Below are positions 1 to 14,139 of a stretch of 64,000 nucleotides of DNA, in pieces. The stretch is from Trichoplax sp. H2. Its lineage: Eukaryota > Placozoa > Uniplacotomia > Trichoplacea. Under the pieces are notes generated by a model. It was not told the origin of the DNA. It did not search any database and saw only the letters and a list, made by a program, of their open reading frames with translations. The stretch covers positions 62,001 to 126,000 of the forward strand of contig NOWV01000083.1 of assembly GCA_003344405.1 (NCBI GenBank). The letters are read 5' to 3'. The translations under genes and the position numbers were made by a program. Each line of letters opens with the position of its first letter. Within the stretch, counting starts at the first letter, position 1.

Positions 1-772
1 GTCTTCGCGGCGCCTGTGGATGGTGTCTACACTTATTGTTTTGGTAACAAAATGTCAACTCTTACTCCAAAAACGGTAGTGTTTTCGTTAGAGGTTGAAG
101 CAAGAAAAGATCCTGCTGCTGTCAAAGACGACGAAAAAGATAAAGACGGTATCAACCAATAGGAAATAGCTTTACTAAATTACGTTCTGTTTTATGCTTT
201 ACTGCCTAATCTCTATTGTACAGTATATATGAAGCTGTAGTTCTTATACTATTACTGTAAGATTGCGGGACAATCAGGCACGACAATGCTCGTACTACAT
301 TAAACTCTTATGGAACGACCTTCATTTAATGATCTCATGTTTTACTATTATACCATAGCCAACCACAGCCAGCTCGATAGTATGCTTACTCAGCTATCGG
401 TTTCACTCAGCAGTGTTAAACATGAACAAGAATACATGCAAATTCGAGAAAGAATACATCGGGAGAGTAAGTTATCAAAAACCAGTATGATTACGTATGC
501 TTAACATTGCAAATGTGATATTCACACTGTGTGTGGTATGTTACCGTTTCAAATGTTGCCTATTTCCATACAAAATGATATGTGGATTGGTACGTACAGT
601 ATTTAATGTTACTAATGAAGTAAATTTATCTTTTAAATTTTATTTAGTCAACGATAATACGAACTCAAGAGTTGTGTGGTGGTCGTTCTTTGAAAGTCTT
701 ATTTTGGTATTTATGACCCTTGGCCAAGTATATTATCTGAAAAGATTCTTCGAAGTCAGAAGGGTTATCTAA
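1..772 (+). CDS. TMED2: TMED2-like p24 cargo receptor, 3' part
   Basis: Partial gene cut by the left window edge. Exons are 1..148, 359..466 and 648..772; phases close (1, then 1) and the stop is TAA at 770-772, giving 126 visible residues. The visible protein covers the second half of the GOLD domain ([19 protein letters not shown]), the coiled coil ([15 protein letters not shown]) and the block [16 protein letters not shown] single membrane span follows, then a short cytosolic tail ending [13 protein letters not shown], which matches the TMED2 ending with its FF and dibasic coat-binding signals. p24 delta/beta family members cycle between ER and Golgi in COPI and COPII vesicles. The N-terminal signal peptide and first half of the GOLD domain lie outside the window. 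It faces MRPL18 tail to tail. Confidence 0.93.
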
Positions 773-1473
773 TCATTTGATGTGATATTACCTGATTAAT
801 GCGAAATACAACTAATATAAAGATTTTTAATAGCTTTGTTTACCAATGTATAAAGCTATTCAAGATATATTTTTGGTTATTGCTAAAAATTTACCTGGCT
901 TATTATTTATCATAATAATCCAGGATAGTTGGTATGACTTTGTATTTATGTATTGGACCGTTTAGCATTTAAGGTAGATTTCATGTGAAAGGTTCCTAAA
1001 CTTGAATGTAGGAAACTGCATTTGAAAGGATGAGACACATTAAATATGAAAAGCACGCTTAATCAATTCATAGTTCCCATCATTTAGTGTTTAAACAGTT
1101 CGTGCGTGGCCACTGAAAAATTCTTGGAATTGTTCCATGAATCAGGGTTTGTCCAGTTGACCCATCTTTTCTTTTCTAGATGTTTATTAGTCATTTTAGC
1201 TGCAATTAACATCTGTTAATAAAGCACCACCTTGATCCAATTAGACTAATTTATATCATTTTAATCATAACCAACTCATAATCCGCCACAACGGTTGATC
1301 AAATCTATTCTAAAAGTATTTAGACCGCAGCTTTCACCTTATATTTACATGTGTGCCTTAGCTGAAGAACTAATAAGCATAGAATTGCGGCGAAACGAAA
1401 AACAACGTGCCGTATCTTCAAGTACAAAAGCTAAAAATAATTCAGTGATATTATGTTATTACAAAAGATTTCA
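773..1473. other. Tail-to-tail gap between TMED2 and MRPL18
   Basis: AT-rich DNA that should contain the two 3' untranslated regions. I see no conserved coding block, no tandem repeat and no TACTGTAC cluster here. A 65-codon open frame at 1295-1492 overlaps the last MRPL18 exon on the other strand and has no recognisable sequence. Confidence 0.6.
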
Positions 1474-3001
1474 TTATTGGATAATCTTATAGTTCTGCCG
1501 AGGTTCATTAAGAAGAATCCCATTTCTCCGGAAAGCTCTGATAAATGCAACAGTCTACGAAGAAGGAAATTAAAACATTGTGAATGATATAAGCAACTAT
1601 ATCAAAGAATCACAGTTGCAAAATTTGCATAGTTTACAAAGCGAACAGAAATTTACGTTAATATTACTAGTTAAAGAGTACACTATGCACTGAGAAGCAG
1701 TAAATTGATGATTACCTTTTTACTTCGTTGTTTTGTCAAGATACGGTCAACAATTAATCGTTCGATACCTGCCGCATGACATCGTTGTGCAAGCACACGA
1801 CCAATATTTTCTGCTGCAGCTACGTCGCTAGTTTTATATAAATGCCTTGCTATTGGAAATTCTTTCGTAGAAGCACTAGCAACCCGATGTCCATCTCGAT
1901 GGCATACATAAGCACTGATGTGCCAGTTGGAAATTTCCAAATATGCTCTGAAAGGGATTATATTTCGCAGATCAGTATTACGTAGCATACACTATCCTGT
2001 CGAATAAGTTCATATAGTAAACGGGGTGCAATGAACATAGATCGCTGAAGTACAGTTTTATAGCCTTTTAAGGACACGTATTGCGTATTTTTTCTCGGTA
2101 TAGAGCTGCAGCCCCTAATTCAATTTCTCATCTACAGTAGATGGTTATAACACTGCACCGAGGGTTATTTCTTTAATTCACCGTTATAAGCACACGCTTT
2201 AACGTTAAAAGGCAACAAGGGATCCACTTGCACTCCGAAATATTGAGCCAACATTTAGTTAAAGTGCAGAGCTGTGCTTATTACAGTGTACGAGATAAAT
2301 TACGCACACTGCATGTTGCACTATATTTACAGTGCGTTTATCATCAGTCCGTTAAGTTCAAACTTCGAAGTACACGTTTGTATAATTTAGGATTAAGCTA
2401 CTAGCCAATAAAATCAGTATACGCGTAAAAGTCATTTATCTTGATGAGATAAGTACTGTACTGTAACATAATACTACATGGTGTTTGTAAGATCTCACTA
2501 CCTTGTTATGTTGATAGCAAATAGTTCAAATGGTAGGTTTAACTAATTATAGTACAGCATAGTATTACAGTATCCTCTTTCCATGTGTCAGCAGAACCCC
2601 ATAATCACATTGCACGGTGAATTAATACTGAATCTTTCATTAGACTCTACATTTGCATCAGAGTGTAAAAAATTAGGATCAGATTCTTACTTGTGGTAAT
2701 AGTCCTGCCTTATCGGATTTGTTCCATAACCTCTTGCCTTCGGTGCTAAGGCCATCAATTCTAAATTACGCGGATTACGATTATTAAAAACGGTAGCATA
2801 TTTTAATTGTTTCGTCCCATCTTCTTTATCCATCATATCATCACTTGAGGAATACTTTGCAGCTGGTTTCAATGTGTTTGCTATAGTGCTTGTCGAAAGT
2901 GCCCGATAACCAAAGAACATCGTATTTGAAATGTTCATGAGCAATCGATGACCTATGCAAGTCGGTAGCGAAGACATTTCTATACCATTGGTACTAGACA
3001 C
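1474..3001 (-). CDS. MRPL18: Mitochondrial large-subunit ribosomal protein uL18m
   Basis: Three exons on the minus strand: 3001..2691, 1947..1716 and 1554..1474. Phases are 2 then 0 and the product is 207 residues. The N-terminus is Ser/Thr/Arg-rich like a mitochondrial presequence. The block FNNRNPRNLELMALAPKARG is the family signature at the start of the mature protein. Exon 2 carries HRVASASTKEFPIARHLYKT and AAENIGRVLAQRCHAAGI, which match vertebrate MRPL18 closely. Exon 3 ends GILLNEPRQNYKIIQ, matching the family C-terminus. The protein belongs to the central protuberance of the mitoribosome. The exon 2 start was placed at 1947 because an in-frame stop lies a little upstream and only this acceptor gives the right phase. 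It is head to head with the RILP-like gene. Confidence 0.93.
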
Positions 3002-4863
3002 AGTTGATAAAATTGGATAAAGCAGAACACAAATTCACAACAGCGGAAGCAGCAATCTACACGACTTTGCTCCTTGCAATGAAATAAAGCTAGACCCACC
3101 CGGACTACGCTAAACCAGCTTTTAACAGTACAGTTGCAGTTGTGCCGTAACCGTAGCAAGCAGACTGGCTGGCAGGTTGCGGTGCTGTGGTAGTGCGGAC
3201 GGATGGACAGTGAGTACTGTACAGCGTGTATGGGGGGTGCTTACAGTAAATTTGGATCATTCAACAATAACTAAATGAGCACCAACAAAAATGGTCGATT
3301 CGCAATAGTTACAGGGAAATTAATCCTACAATACTAAAGTTATAGGCTGCAGAAGTTTTGATAAGTGTACAGTTCAATGTACAACGTGAAGAATTTCAAT
3401 CCAGATTTTTCCAAATGAAATAAAGTGGCCGAAAATTGATCGACTTTATTTAAATTTTATATAAATCATACATATAAAGTTTGTTTTACAGGTTTTATTT
3501 CGAAAATAAACCATAAAAATATGCACTGATTACTCTACTGTACAGTAGAAAAGAAATCCTACACAATGTAGAGTTTTACAGTGCTATACAGTACAGTACA
3601 GGCTAAAAAATGATCGAAGAGGATCTCCCGCTTGGCAAGGAGTTTTTACTGGGCATTATACGCCAGCATATTGTACAGTGTACACTCGGTGTAGGGTACA
3701 GTGTAAAAGAATATTTAAACAAGGCAATATACAGTACAGTACTGCCACAGTAATACGAGTATGTCACTTTAGCTTACCAATGTCAATTTCTATCATGAAA
3801 TAAATAGCTTCTATATTACTATAGTATATCACGGTTAGTTTAAACTAGCCCATTCGTATATGGAACATAGCTGTTGTACGTATGTCGGTTACTGCCAGTA
3901 ATAATTTTTTGATGAGTGAATTCATTAAAGATCGTACTTTAGCAGTATAAGAATCAAAGCATTATTACTGATAATTAATCTACAAAAAAAAGATTTTATT
4001 CCCTGTCCATTCTGTGCATTTAATAGCTTTAACAGTTTTAATCAATGGTGAGATATTAAAGGTATTACAGAGCAGTTTCGGGAACTTCAGATTTCTTTTC
4101 AGAAATCCTTGGAATCACATTGAACCATTTAATTTCCTCCATAACTGGCATACCAATTTTGATTGATGGGTACTTTAAACGCTACTTGCAATTGCGATCA
4201 ATGTCCTCTAGAAAGCAGCATAACATGAGCTTCACTAAGAACCAAATATTCTACAATAGTTAAATAACGTAGGAAAATAGTTATTTCTTGTGTCGACACA
4301 AACATTTTCGATCACCAAATCTTGAGAATTTAAAATATAATTAAATAAAAGTAAGCGTAACTAAAAGAGTAGCAGCATTAGTTCATGAGTTAAATGAATA
4401 TTTTAATTCAAGTTGTAAGTGGATTGTAGTGATTCATTCTTCAAAATGTATGACGTTCTCCTGAACACATTTACCTTAGCACGCCAATACCATCTTGCGG
4501 TTCGATTTTTACCACTATGATTGGTCGATTGCGTTGTCATGATAATGTGTTCATTGGTTAACATAAATATTTAGAAAATGAATAATACAGTATATTATAT
4601 CGCCCACCGTCTTTAGTTTTGGCATGCTATTGTCTTCTCGTGAGACAGCCCAAATATTTTGCATGGATACAGTATATAGTACTGTAGTCATAATAATATT
4701 AAACAGTAATATTCCTTTCTTTTTTATAACCTTAAGCAATATCCAGTATTTAGTGATCAGTCACTGTCAATTTTATCGATTAGTTATCGGTACACGCTTG
4801 ATGATATAGTGTAATTTTTAAATTTCTTCTTTTCTCTCAGTAATTGCGAAGTAAATTACTATT
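3002..4863. promoter_or_regulatory. Head-to-head gap MRPL18/RILPL with TACTGTAC clusters
   Basis: This gap must contain both promoters. Overlapping palindromic words (TACAGTAC, GTACTGTAC, TGTACAGTGTAC) occur near 3125-3230 and densely at 3536-3750. From about 3760 to 4860 the sequence is plain AT-rich DNA with nothing recognisable. No TATA box can be assigned with confidence against this base composition. Confidence 0.55.
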
Positions 4864-7800
4864 ATGCCGAATACCGACATGGAAGAGCCGATGCAAGAAC
4901 CAGATGAAACAAAGCCTAGCCTCACTCGAGCCTTAAGTATATCAGACGTATACCAAGTTGCTGCTGATATCGGCCGTGACTTTGAGACTATAGCCCAAAA
5001 ATATGGCCAGGACATAATTTTTGATTTAATGCCTAAAGTCATAGGAACGTTGGAAAATATGGAAAAACTTGTGAATCAACAAAGTTCCGAACATAAACTC
5101 ATTGAGCAATTAAATGTAGAAAACGATAGATTAAAATTTGAACATAAAAAGGAATTATCTAATAGAAAGAAAGTTGAAGATGTAAGTACCATTTCACTAT
5201 TAATTTGCCATTTTAATATCAATCTAAGCGTAAGACGAGAGAACACAGCAGCCTTATGTAGCAAATACACAGTATTGTCAACAAATGGTATTATGATATC
5301 AAACATCGGATCAATAAAGTAGACCAAGCCCATTCCAAAAATGCAGGGTACTTTGAGGTTAAAGATAGGAATTAAAGCCAACGCACGTCTTTTACTTGAA
5401 ATATGATAATACCTATACGATTATCCTAGTTTGAGACATTGTAAACTAGCACCAGATGTAGATATTAGTGTAATCAAAACATTAATAAGGCCGTTGGTTC
5501 ATGCCTAAGGCCAAATATTAAACCATATTTGATGACGAAACGGATAAAACTCTAATTAAACATTCGTATGACTGTATCCATCGAGCTTAAGCTTCATTCA
5601 AACTGTTATTAACTAGTTGCACCATACATATATTAGATATGCCACCGTTTTCATTTATAGTTTGCATCAACAGTACTTTTATCTGTTACAGTAGTCGTAA
5701 TCTTTCATTTCTGATTCCTCGTAATTACCATCCGGATTAGTTCTAGATCATGATTTTTTGAAATATAACTGATAGCCAGCCATCACGGAAATATGCTATT
5801 TAGCCAATATAACGCAGACATCAGTGAAGCGATAATGTATTTGCAGATAATACACATGCACCAGCGACAGTAATGCTGACTGAATTAAAGAATACGTTTA
5901 CTATATTTTTATTGCTATGGTATAATAACGTTATGAGTACATTAGTTTGATATAAGTAGCGTTATGATCGTGTTCAATTGTAATTATTATTAGTTCATAT
6001 AAAATAGACACTTGCATTAAAATGTAATGTAGGATATCAAAGTTATTATCCTAGATTTGTTTCATACTACAGAATATAGAGAGTAATATATAATTGGAAT
6101 GAGAAGAGATAGATATTAGAATCTTATCATACCGTTAAAAAGAACCCTCAGTTAGATAATTAAATATTCAATATTATTTGTGAATCTTAATCTAAATAAG
6201 ATCCTTTTAGCTTAACATGAATATCTTTCATTAATGCAATAACTTAGCAAGCACTTTGCAATTGAACAACGTAGTGATGAAAAATTATGATTTTTAAGAA
6301 CATCAATAATTTAAAGCATTCCAAAATAATGTAAATTAAATTAATCTGCCTATTGCTGCAATATTTCATTTTCGAATTTCTGTTACATGATATTATAGAA
6401 TTAGATAGACAAAAATATCACTAATGGCGCCTTTAATTAAACGTGTATGCCTTACAATACTTTATTTAGCACTGCAATGAAATCGAAATTTTAAGTATTA
6501 ATCTAGAATAATAATTAACGCTATAGATCTCTTTTATTTTACTTGATGTAAAAATGTATATAATAATCCCAATCTTTTATTAAGGAGAGTGTACCGTAAT
6601 TAGTAACATACGCTTCATTCTCAACAAAGCAAGCGGTATTGAATGATTATTCGAAATAAAAGATTTACCGGTACGGAAGTACCTAGTAAGTTCATATATT
6701 ATATTTTATAACCAGTTTTAGCTTTGTAATTAATTTTATTTTGCACATCTATGAGATATTTCGGACTTCTGCATATAATTCAGGATGTGAAAGGACATTA
6801 AGATTTACAACCGCGTAAAATCACATGATAAAATGTTTTCTGTTCAAAAAAATTTATCGGAGACTTACTCTATGTTATTTAATGTAACACAAATAAAATT
6901 GTTGGTAATGAATGGCCATATTTTACAATACGACATAATGACCAAGTGTCATACATGAGTTACGTAACTACGCTATAATAATATTTTCAATGCCCTATTT
7001 CACCACCGTACGGTACTTGCATAAGCGGTAGTTCAATGGTTTCAAAATTGCTTACTAATTAATGTATAGTATTGGCATAAAAATGGCTCACTAGCTTCTA
7101 TAAATTAATTAATCATTATTTACGAATAACTTCTTAAATGATAATTTACAATTAGTCAAGACTATTGCAGTAATGCATTTGTCTTTATCTTTAATATTTA
7201 AAACTTTATATTTTTCTTCCGAAATGAATTTATTTGGTACCTTAAAAGATTTTAAGAGGAATTTACGCAGCAAATTTTATGAGAATTCATAGGGCGTCAG
7301 TAGTTTATCAATTTTCTTCAAATGTGGAATATTATCATCTACCGTATAACTCCAAAAGTATGCACGTAGGTCTTATACCTTATTTAATGTCCGGTGTAGG
7401 TTAAAAACATATGTCGGCAATAGAGATTGGATACTGGCTTAGTCAAGATTCTATGAAGTCTATATTGTTGTCTGATAGTAATCATAACTTAGGTTTATAC
7501 AGCAACAATTGAGATTTAATAAAATTCTAAATTAAGGGCAATCGTAAGAAATGACCAAATGACATCTTGTGCAACTTATCCTCCCAGTTTTGTTATGGAA
7601 TATCTACCATACAAAATTTACTTACTCTAATGTCGTCGTGTATCCGTGTCATTTTCTAAAGGGCTTGCTTAAAATTTTTAAGAAATTGGATGACAGTTAT
7701 ATAAATCCTAAATCTTAAGATCGCATAAGGATTATGGAAACTAATGAATTCTACCACAATTCTCGCGGATTTCTAAGCAGATAATTAAACGAGCAAAGGA

Positions 7801-10800
7801 TGTTTGGGTTTTAACATCTATTAGAAACTTTTGTTTTATTATAATTTCTCAATATAAATATTTTACTCTATGGTTCCAAGATAGTAACATATCGTTGCAT
7901 TGTTTTATTATGAAAGAAATTTACCGATTGATTGCGTTGTGATTTGGAAATTGTGGTTATTTATGACTATCTTAAGAAGAAATAGAGTATAGCGATCACT
8001 GTAAATAACGAATTACCATATTGTTACACTTATTGAATATCATTAAGAGAAAAAATCGCTACTATGTGTACATAAGAGGGCTTTAAACTTATACTATTTC
8101 CAACGTTTATGATTCAGGAACTTCTCCAGCAACAGCAACTTAGGTTAAAAGACGCTGAGGTCTTACGTGATAAAATTGCAAGTCTGATTAGCGATAATAA
8201 GCGTCTTAATGAGAAACTTGTAGACATGAAGAAAGAAGGATACCAAGCTGAGGCTAGCAGAGGTAAATCTAGTCTAGTGACATTATCCCATGATATCTAG
8301 CCAACAGAATACGCAAACAAATACACCTGAATTCATCCACTTTATCTGTCATAGGCTAAATTTCGTAAGAATGACAGCTCTTTAACATGTTACTATATGG
8401 AATAACAAACTAGACGACTGAAAAATGCAGACTAAATAATACATTATCATAGTCTAATTGATTATTGGATAAATTAAAGGGATATTACCTTATGTTTATT
8501 TCTCATTCTTTTATAATAGCTGCAGTGGATGAAGTTACTCTTCAGAGATTAAAAAGTGTCATTGAAAAACAAAAAGATATTATTAGAACAAAAGAGAAAG
8601 AACTGACTCGTTTAAAGGAGGAATTGGAAGTTGTGAGTTCTTCACTATTCGTATATCCAAATTATATTACGGTAGAGTATAAGTATTAGATGAAGACCCT
8701 AGTTTTTCGACAGCATCCTAAATCTACAAGGAATATTAAGTATGCAAATATCAATAAATTACTTTATCAAATCCATATTCATATTCTTTGCAGACTCAAT
8801 CACAAGGAGACCAAGTATTGCAACTCAATCAAGAGCTTCGTAAACGGTGCGATGAGCTACAGGAGCGTGTGGAAACACTAAAAGTTAAAAAACATAGTAT
8901 GAAAGAGCAAGTAGCTGAGATCACACAAAAAATGTCTGCTGCAATATTATCACACGAAAAATGGGAGAATGAACAAGAAAATGAAAAAATTATTAGCACA
9001 AGGAAAGAGAGTGAAGGTTCATCTCCTGAATGTGAAAAGGTAAAACACATTTCTATCGCTTGTTACTTAACTTTGATAAGCTGCGAACAGAAAGTTTAAA
9101 AAATATCTATCCCATGGTATGAATGACCAATTTTTTTACATAATCGTTAAGCTCTAGCAATATTTAGGTTACTTTAGCTTCAATTCCAGCTAAATACTTC
9201 TTGTTCATTACTCGTTATAGTATTCGTGGTCAGGGTCTGATATTGACACACCAAGCAACGATATTAACCACATAATCAAGCAACGTGATCACTATAAATC
9301 TATGGTCGCAGATATAAGCATTGAACTAGAAGATTTAAGGCAAAAATTAATTCGATCAGAATCAGAGTAAGCAATTATCCAATCATGGTCTTATTCATTA
9401 AATATAATAAATTATACTGAATATCAGCCTTGTATTCGTATACTAAAGGATGTATATTAATCTATAACATTTAGTTGAAGGCTGACATTTTATTGGATCT
9501 ATCATAAATCAGTAGGCAAGATATCAACTATTTTTTACGTATAATTTAGGCTAAATTTACTGAAACTCCGATTTTCAACACCTTCCAATCGCAAATCTAC
9601 TGAATATATCAAGGCTAATCAGAGCGGAGGAATTCGAGGATTGTACGTAGTAATAATTGCTGATTTTACTACTACTGATAATCGTGTACGTAGTTTATTT
9701 CTACTTCTGCAGCAGTGCTCAGACTAATCTTAAAAAGTCTTAGGCATACGAGTATATTGATAGATCTGTGAGGTGCTACAGTATATGAGCTACTATAGCA
9801 ATAGTCTCGTGTGCTTGTTATGCTTTTAAATGTGTTAATATATATATACACTTACTGATCAGTGTTCTTTAGTAAATGCATCATAATAATCAAGTGATAA
9901 AATATAAAGGTATAAATTAACATTTATGCTACAGCAAGATACGTTTAAATTATATATAGATAGTATGAATAGTTATAAAGCTATCTAGAATTAGTAAATG
10001 GAGCAAGATGCAGTATAATTGCAAAGTTAATGGGCATGGTATGAAATTATTATACCGTGAAGTTTTTGAGTTTAACTACACCTTTGGCAAAAATTTGATA
10101 TTTGAATATAATTATAACTATAGCTGTAAAGATACATGTTAAGCTAAGTTAATAATCTTAAATTGATAGCTATAACTAGCTTCTTGGTATCAAGTTTTTA
10201 GTACGCAAATTTAACTAATGATATCGCACTTTAGTTTTAAGATGTTTAATGCTAAACATCAAACGGAAATCTCAGAAGGCAACAAAAGCTCAGAAGTTAT
10301 TAGCCACAGCAATCAAAACAGTCAAAAATCTTCTCCTATCATTATGAAACGTCACTTTGCCTCGCCAGCTACCAGGCAATCTACACCGAACCTAGCGTCT
10401 GAGTCTAAACCTCGCCGATTTAGTTTTGACCGAAGTGTATTTTCATTACGTTCTTCTCCAAGAGCAACGAAAAAACAGTCTGACGAAGCAGTGATAATTG
10501 GTGATGGTAATCCTAATAGCAACAAAAACGGCAGTAAGCCATCAAGCAAAAAGTCTATAAAGAGCTTAAGTACAGTTAGTGTAAATCAACCTTCTACTAG
10601 TAAACCGAAGATGACAAGATCAACTTCAATAGAACATTATATGTCGAAATTTGGGCATCGAAAATTAACTCGTCAAGATGCGTCTGATTTAATGAACCCT
10701 AATGCAGATTTCGAAGATAATACCCAATCAAGTCGTCAGATGCGATACGAATCGATGCAACTTATTGCACAATCTTTTGATAACGATTCTATTGTTATAT

Positions 10801-10883
10801 CGCACTTCGATAGTAATTCAAACAGCAGCAATGAAAATCAAGACATTCAAGATAAGAGCGGTTGCAGTCCATCAAGTCTGTGA
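4864..10883 (+). CDS. RILP-like Rab effector (RILPL1/2 family)
   Basis: Six exons: 4864..5181, 8118..8262, 8520..8632, 8794..9039, 9221..9366 and 10235..10883, with phases 0,1,0,0,2. The product is 538 residues. The RILP homology 1 domain is in exon 1 (residues about 25-100: DVYQVAADIGRDFETIAQKY, then LMPKVIGTLENMEKLV). Exons 2-4 encode coiled coil, including LKSVIEKQKDIIRTKEKEL, which aligns with RILPL1. Exon 5 carries the RH2 region (INHIIKQRDHYKSMVADISI), the part that binds Rab GTPases in this family. Exon 6 adds a Ser/Asn/Lys-rich tail of 216 residues, longer than in mammalian RILPL1 (about 400 residues in total). Exon 3 has a second possible acceptor six bases on (start 8526). The first intron is 2.9 kb and could hide another exon. 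Family members link Rab GTPases to lysosome or cilium positioning. Confidence 0.85.
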
Positions 10884-13314
10884 ATTATGGCTTTAGTGAG
10901 CGAAACTAAAATCAAATTAGGCCGCATGTTTTATATATCATTAATTTTGTATACGGTACTCAGTAAAAATGGCTACTGAATTTCTTCGGTGGTCTGTACT
11001 TGTAATCATATCAGCGAGGACACTTGCAATTCAAATTACCGTATTATAGTGTTTGCAGAGCGTTCATGTATTGTTTGTAATATGCACATAGCGAAAACGC
11101 TTTCGATGCCTTCAGTGCAATTCTATTATTACATTAGTAGATTAACATTGGCTATTATAACCAGAACGGATGATCACGTAATAGGTAATCATCGCCTAAT
11201 CTGAAAAATCTTATGCTAAGACTAGCCAAGACTATGAAATTTTTTACATTAATTAATATGGCAAATTAGATTTGAACAGTAATTAAATATTCATGGATGA
11301 AATATCAAAAGCTGGAATAATACTTTTATAAAATGTAAAATCTATACGATTTTTAGTTCTAGAGTTTAAAATTTATGGCTGGCGTAACAATAATGCAGCT
11401 TATAGTTGAATGTATTTATCAATTCGTGTATCTCAGCTTTTATAAAAATAAGAATGCCGATACATCTTCATCTTTTCACGGCAGTCGTCCTGTTGATAAA
11501 ACAAGATTTTGCGCATTCATATATGCCTGTTATTATAAAAGCACTTTTCTAAATGTTTATAAATTGGAAATATAACTTATGTATCGGCTAGAGTTTGCTG
11601 AGCAAACCTAGTGTAAAGTTATACTCTACGGAATTAGTGATATCTATTCTTTACTTTGGGTGTTTGTGTAACGAAGTCGATATACCGTCTTTAAAATGTT
11701 ACGAATGTCTAGTGCTATTTATTTAATATCGTTTTCTATAGGAAATGTTTGTTTATTATTTGTATAAAATAGCTATCACAGCTTAATAAATTATCACTTT
11801 AATAGCACTTTAGTTAGAAAAGATTTATAATAATTACGTATTTAGTAAAATGTAAACGTATACCACAATTTCACTATCTTGGAGAAGATTTGACAGTGCA
11901 ATAGTTCAGTGAAATATTCACAATAACAACTGCAAATAGGCTTTCCTTTTCAAATTGTTGCCAATATCAATTTGATAATTAGTGACGCTGTCGTTACAAC
12001 GATTACAGCGCATGATTACACTGCTTTCGGTAAGATGATTATTTGGAAAGTTGGGATTGTATTGATATTTTATCTGCTCTCAGCACATATTTGTATTATA
12101 TTCGAAAGTTTCTTTTGTAGATTAGGCCAGAGACAGTTTTAGAATGCAATTTTGATACGTTCTCCATATGACTTACGGCAGCTTTAGCTTTGTAGTCCAT
12201 CTGTGAGACCTACCGCTAAATCATTTGTAATAGTTAACTTGGGTCAATCAAATTTTTGTACTATGTAGCAATATTTTCCACCTGATCGCCTAGTATTATT
12301 AATTTGAGTTCAAAAGGTATTAAAGCAGATATCCAATACTTTAAATAATCAATATAAGAAATCTTTAAATGTGTCGAATAACCTATCTTTAGAATACCTT
12401 CATTGGTAAGGTATTAGTTCGACATACGATTTAGCAAGGCGATGATGATGGTCCTGGCACTATAGTCTGGCACAATAGTTAATTAATCAAAGAATAATCA
12501 CTGGATTTCTTAAGATGAACTTCGCTCTAATTGGATTGCTATTTGGCTCATTTGTTTCGCTACATTATGTTATTGCTTAGTCAAGGATATTGCTACTTTA
12601 GCTCCTACAGCAACGAAGCAGTAGTTAGCAGTTAGTGAGGATCTCAAGATGAATTTCATTTACATGGGTATTCGATAAATCCTGTTTTGCTATAATGTAA
12701 TACTATTTAGTACCTTAGCTACTTTAAGAATTTCAATTCTATATAAAGTGATGCAGAAGATGGAGTTAATCAATTAAATCATTAAAATATTTGATTTTTA
12801 TCCATTCCAAATAAGATTTAATAGAACATTAAAGGATTTTCTGGTAATTTATGTAACCATTTCGCTAGACATGGATATAATGGATATACACTTTATGTTG
12901 TACAAAATAGTGTTATCACCATCTACACAGTAAGTATAAAACGTGCTAATTAGAACAAAATTCAAATACTATTTATAAAATATATAGATACTTGTATAAC
13001 CACATATACAGTCTGACTAGTCATGGTTCAATCTATACGCGTATTTCTGTCATGCTACTCTGGATCATTTTCTGCACACGAATGTTATAAGCGATGTTTT
13101 GTTGAAATTTTAACAGATCTGTATAACTAAAGTGATATGTATATTGTACAGGATCAATTCTGATTCAATTTCGGCGTATGCTAGTCAGTATACTTGTCAG
13201 AATTTAGGGAAGAGATATATGACTCAAACTGTAAATGTCATATAAAAATTTTTTAATCATTTTGTATCTAAGAAGCGGCAATACAACACAATTAGGTCAA
13301 TTTCTAGTTGATCA
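10884..13314. other. Tail-to-tail gap between RILPL and BOLA2
   Basis: 2.4 kb of AT-rich sequence between two convergent stops. I find no conserved exon on either strand, no repeat cluster and only one or two isolated GTACAG words. It probably contains the two 3' untranslated regions. Short open frames at 10989-11204 and 11375-11575 have no recognisable content. Confidence 0.5.
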
Positions 13315-14115
13315 TCATTTAGCATTTATCTTTTTCCATTGCTCTTCAGTATAAGTCTTTTGCGAGAAGGCATGTATAGATTTTAATTCTTCTTCCAAGC
13401 AAGCATTAACCAATCTGTAAGAGTCAGAAAATATAGTCTTGGAGCTAGAAATCGATGCTATTTAAGAAATTAAGTTGTATTTTGCTAACAAAATTAGCAT
13501 TCCGATCGATTAAGTTCATTAATAGTACATACTGAACTGCACACTGTACAGCATACGTATACAAAAAATGATAAATTAACCAACTACGATCTTTACTAGC
13601 AATTGCTTCCTCCTTAATTATCGTAAAATGCGAGGATTAAACTATAGTATAAGGTTGTGTTGATTTCTAGTTGAAAGGATTTTCAGCTAGACGGTGAATG
13701 TTACAATGTATCATTATGTGAATAACTTAATATGCTGAATTATCGTCAAAGTAGTTTCTACTATACTTATATTACTTAACATTTATAAGGTACTGTACCT
13801 ATGTCGTTGCAATAGCGGTTTTCCTTCAAATTTTTCCGAAACAATAATCACAGAATAACTCGATCCACAGCCTCCAGAAATATCTTCTACTTTCTAAACA
13901 CATTTTTATAATCAATGCTCAGTCAGCGATTACAAATTACTTCCAATACCACACAATTACTAGTAGCACAGGATACACGATGCACATGAACACTTTAACG
14001 TTTAAATGTGTTCATATGTAAATATTATAACAGATATAGTATGTTATCTTACCACAAAAGAAGCATTTAATTCGTTTTTCAACTTATTTTCTATAGTATC
14101 TGCTGAAACTGACAT
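13315..14115 (-). CDS. BOLA2: BolA-like protein 2
   Basis: Small three-exon gene on the minus strand: 14115..14053, 13893..13799 and 13414..13315. Phases are 0 then 2 and the product is 85 residues (human BOLA2 is 86). The protein starts MSVSADTIENKLKNEL. It continues with KFEGKPLLQRHRLVNACLEE and SIHAFSQKTYTEEQW, which are nearly identical to BOLA2 (KFEGKPLLQRHRLVNACL; HAFEQKTLTPDQW). The BolA fold helix-turn-helix, the conserved His in the HAF block and a Cys in the loop (GGCGS) are present. The known role of the family is to pair with monothiol glutaredoxin 3 to carry [2Fe-2S] clusters in the cytosol. Its start codon is about 450 bases from the MRPL50 start on the other strand. Confidence 0.93.
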
Positions 14116-14139
14116 AATTTCTTAAATAAGAATAATTTA

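Noticed and set aside
12515-12580. A 21-codon frame MNFALIGLLFGSFVSLHYVIA that looks like a signal peptide
   Set aside because: It stops at once, no donor leads to a recognisable next exon, and it lies in a convergent 3' gap.
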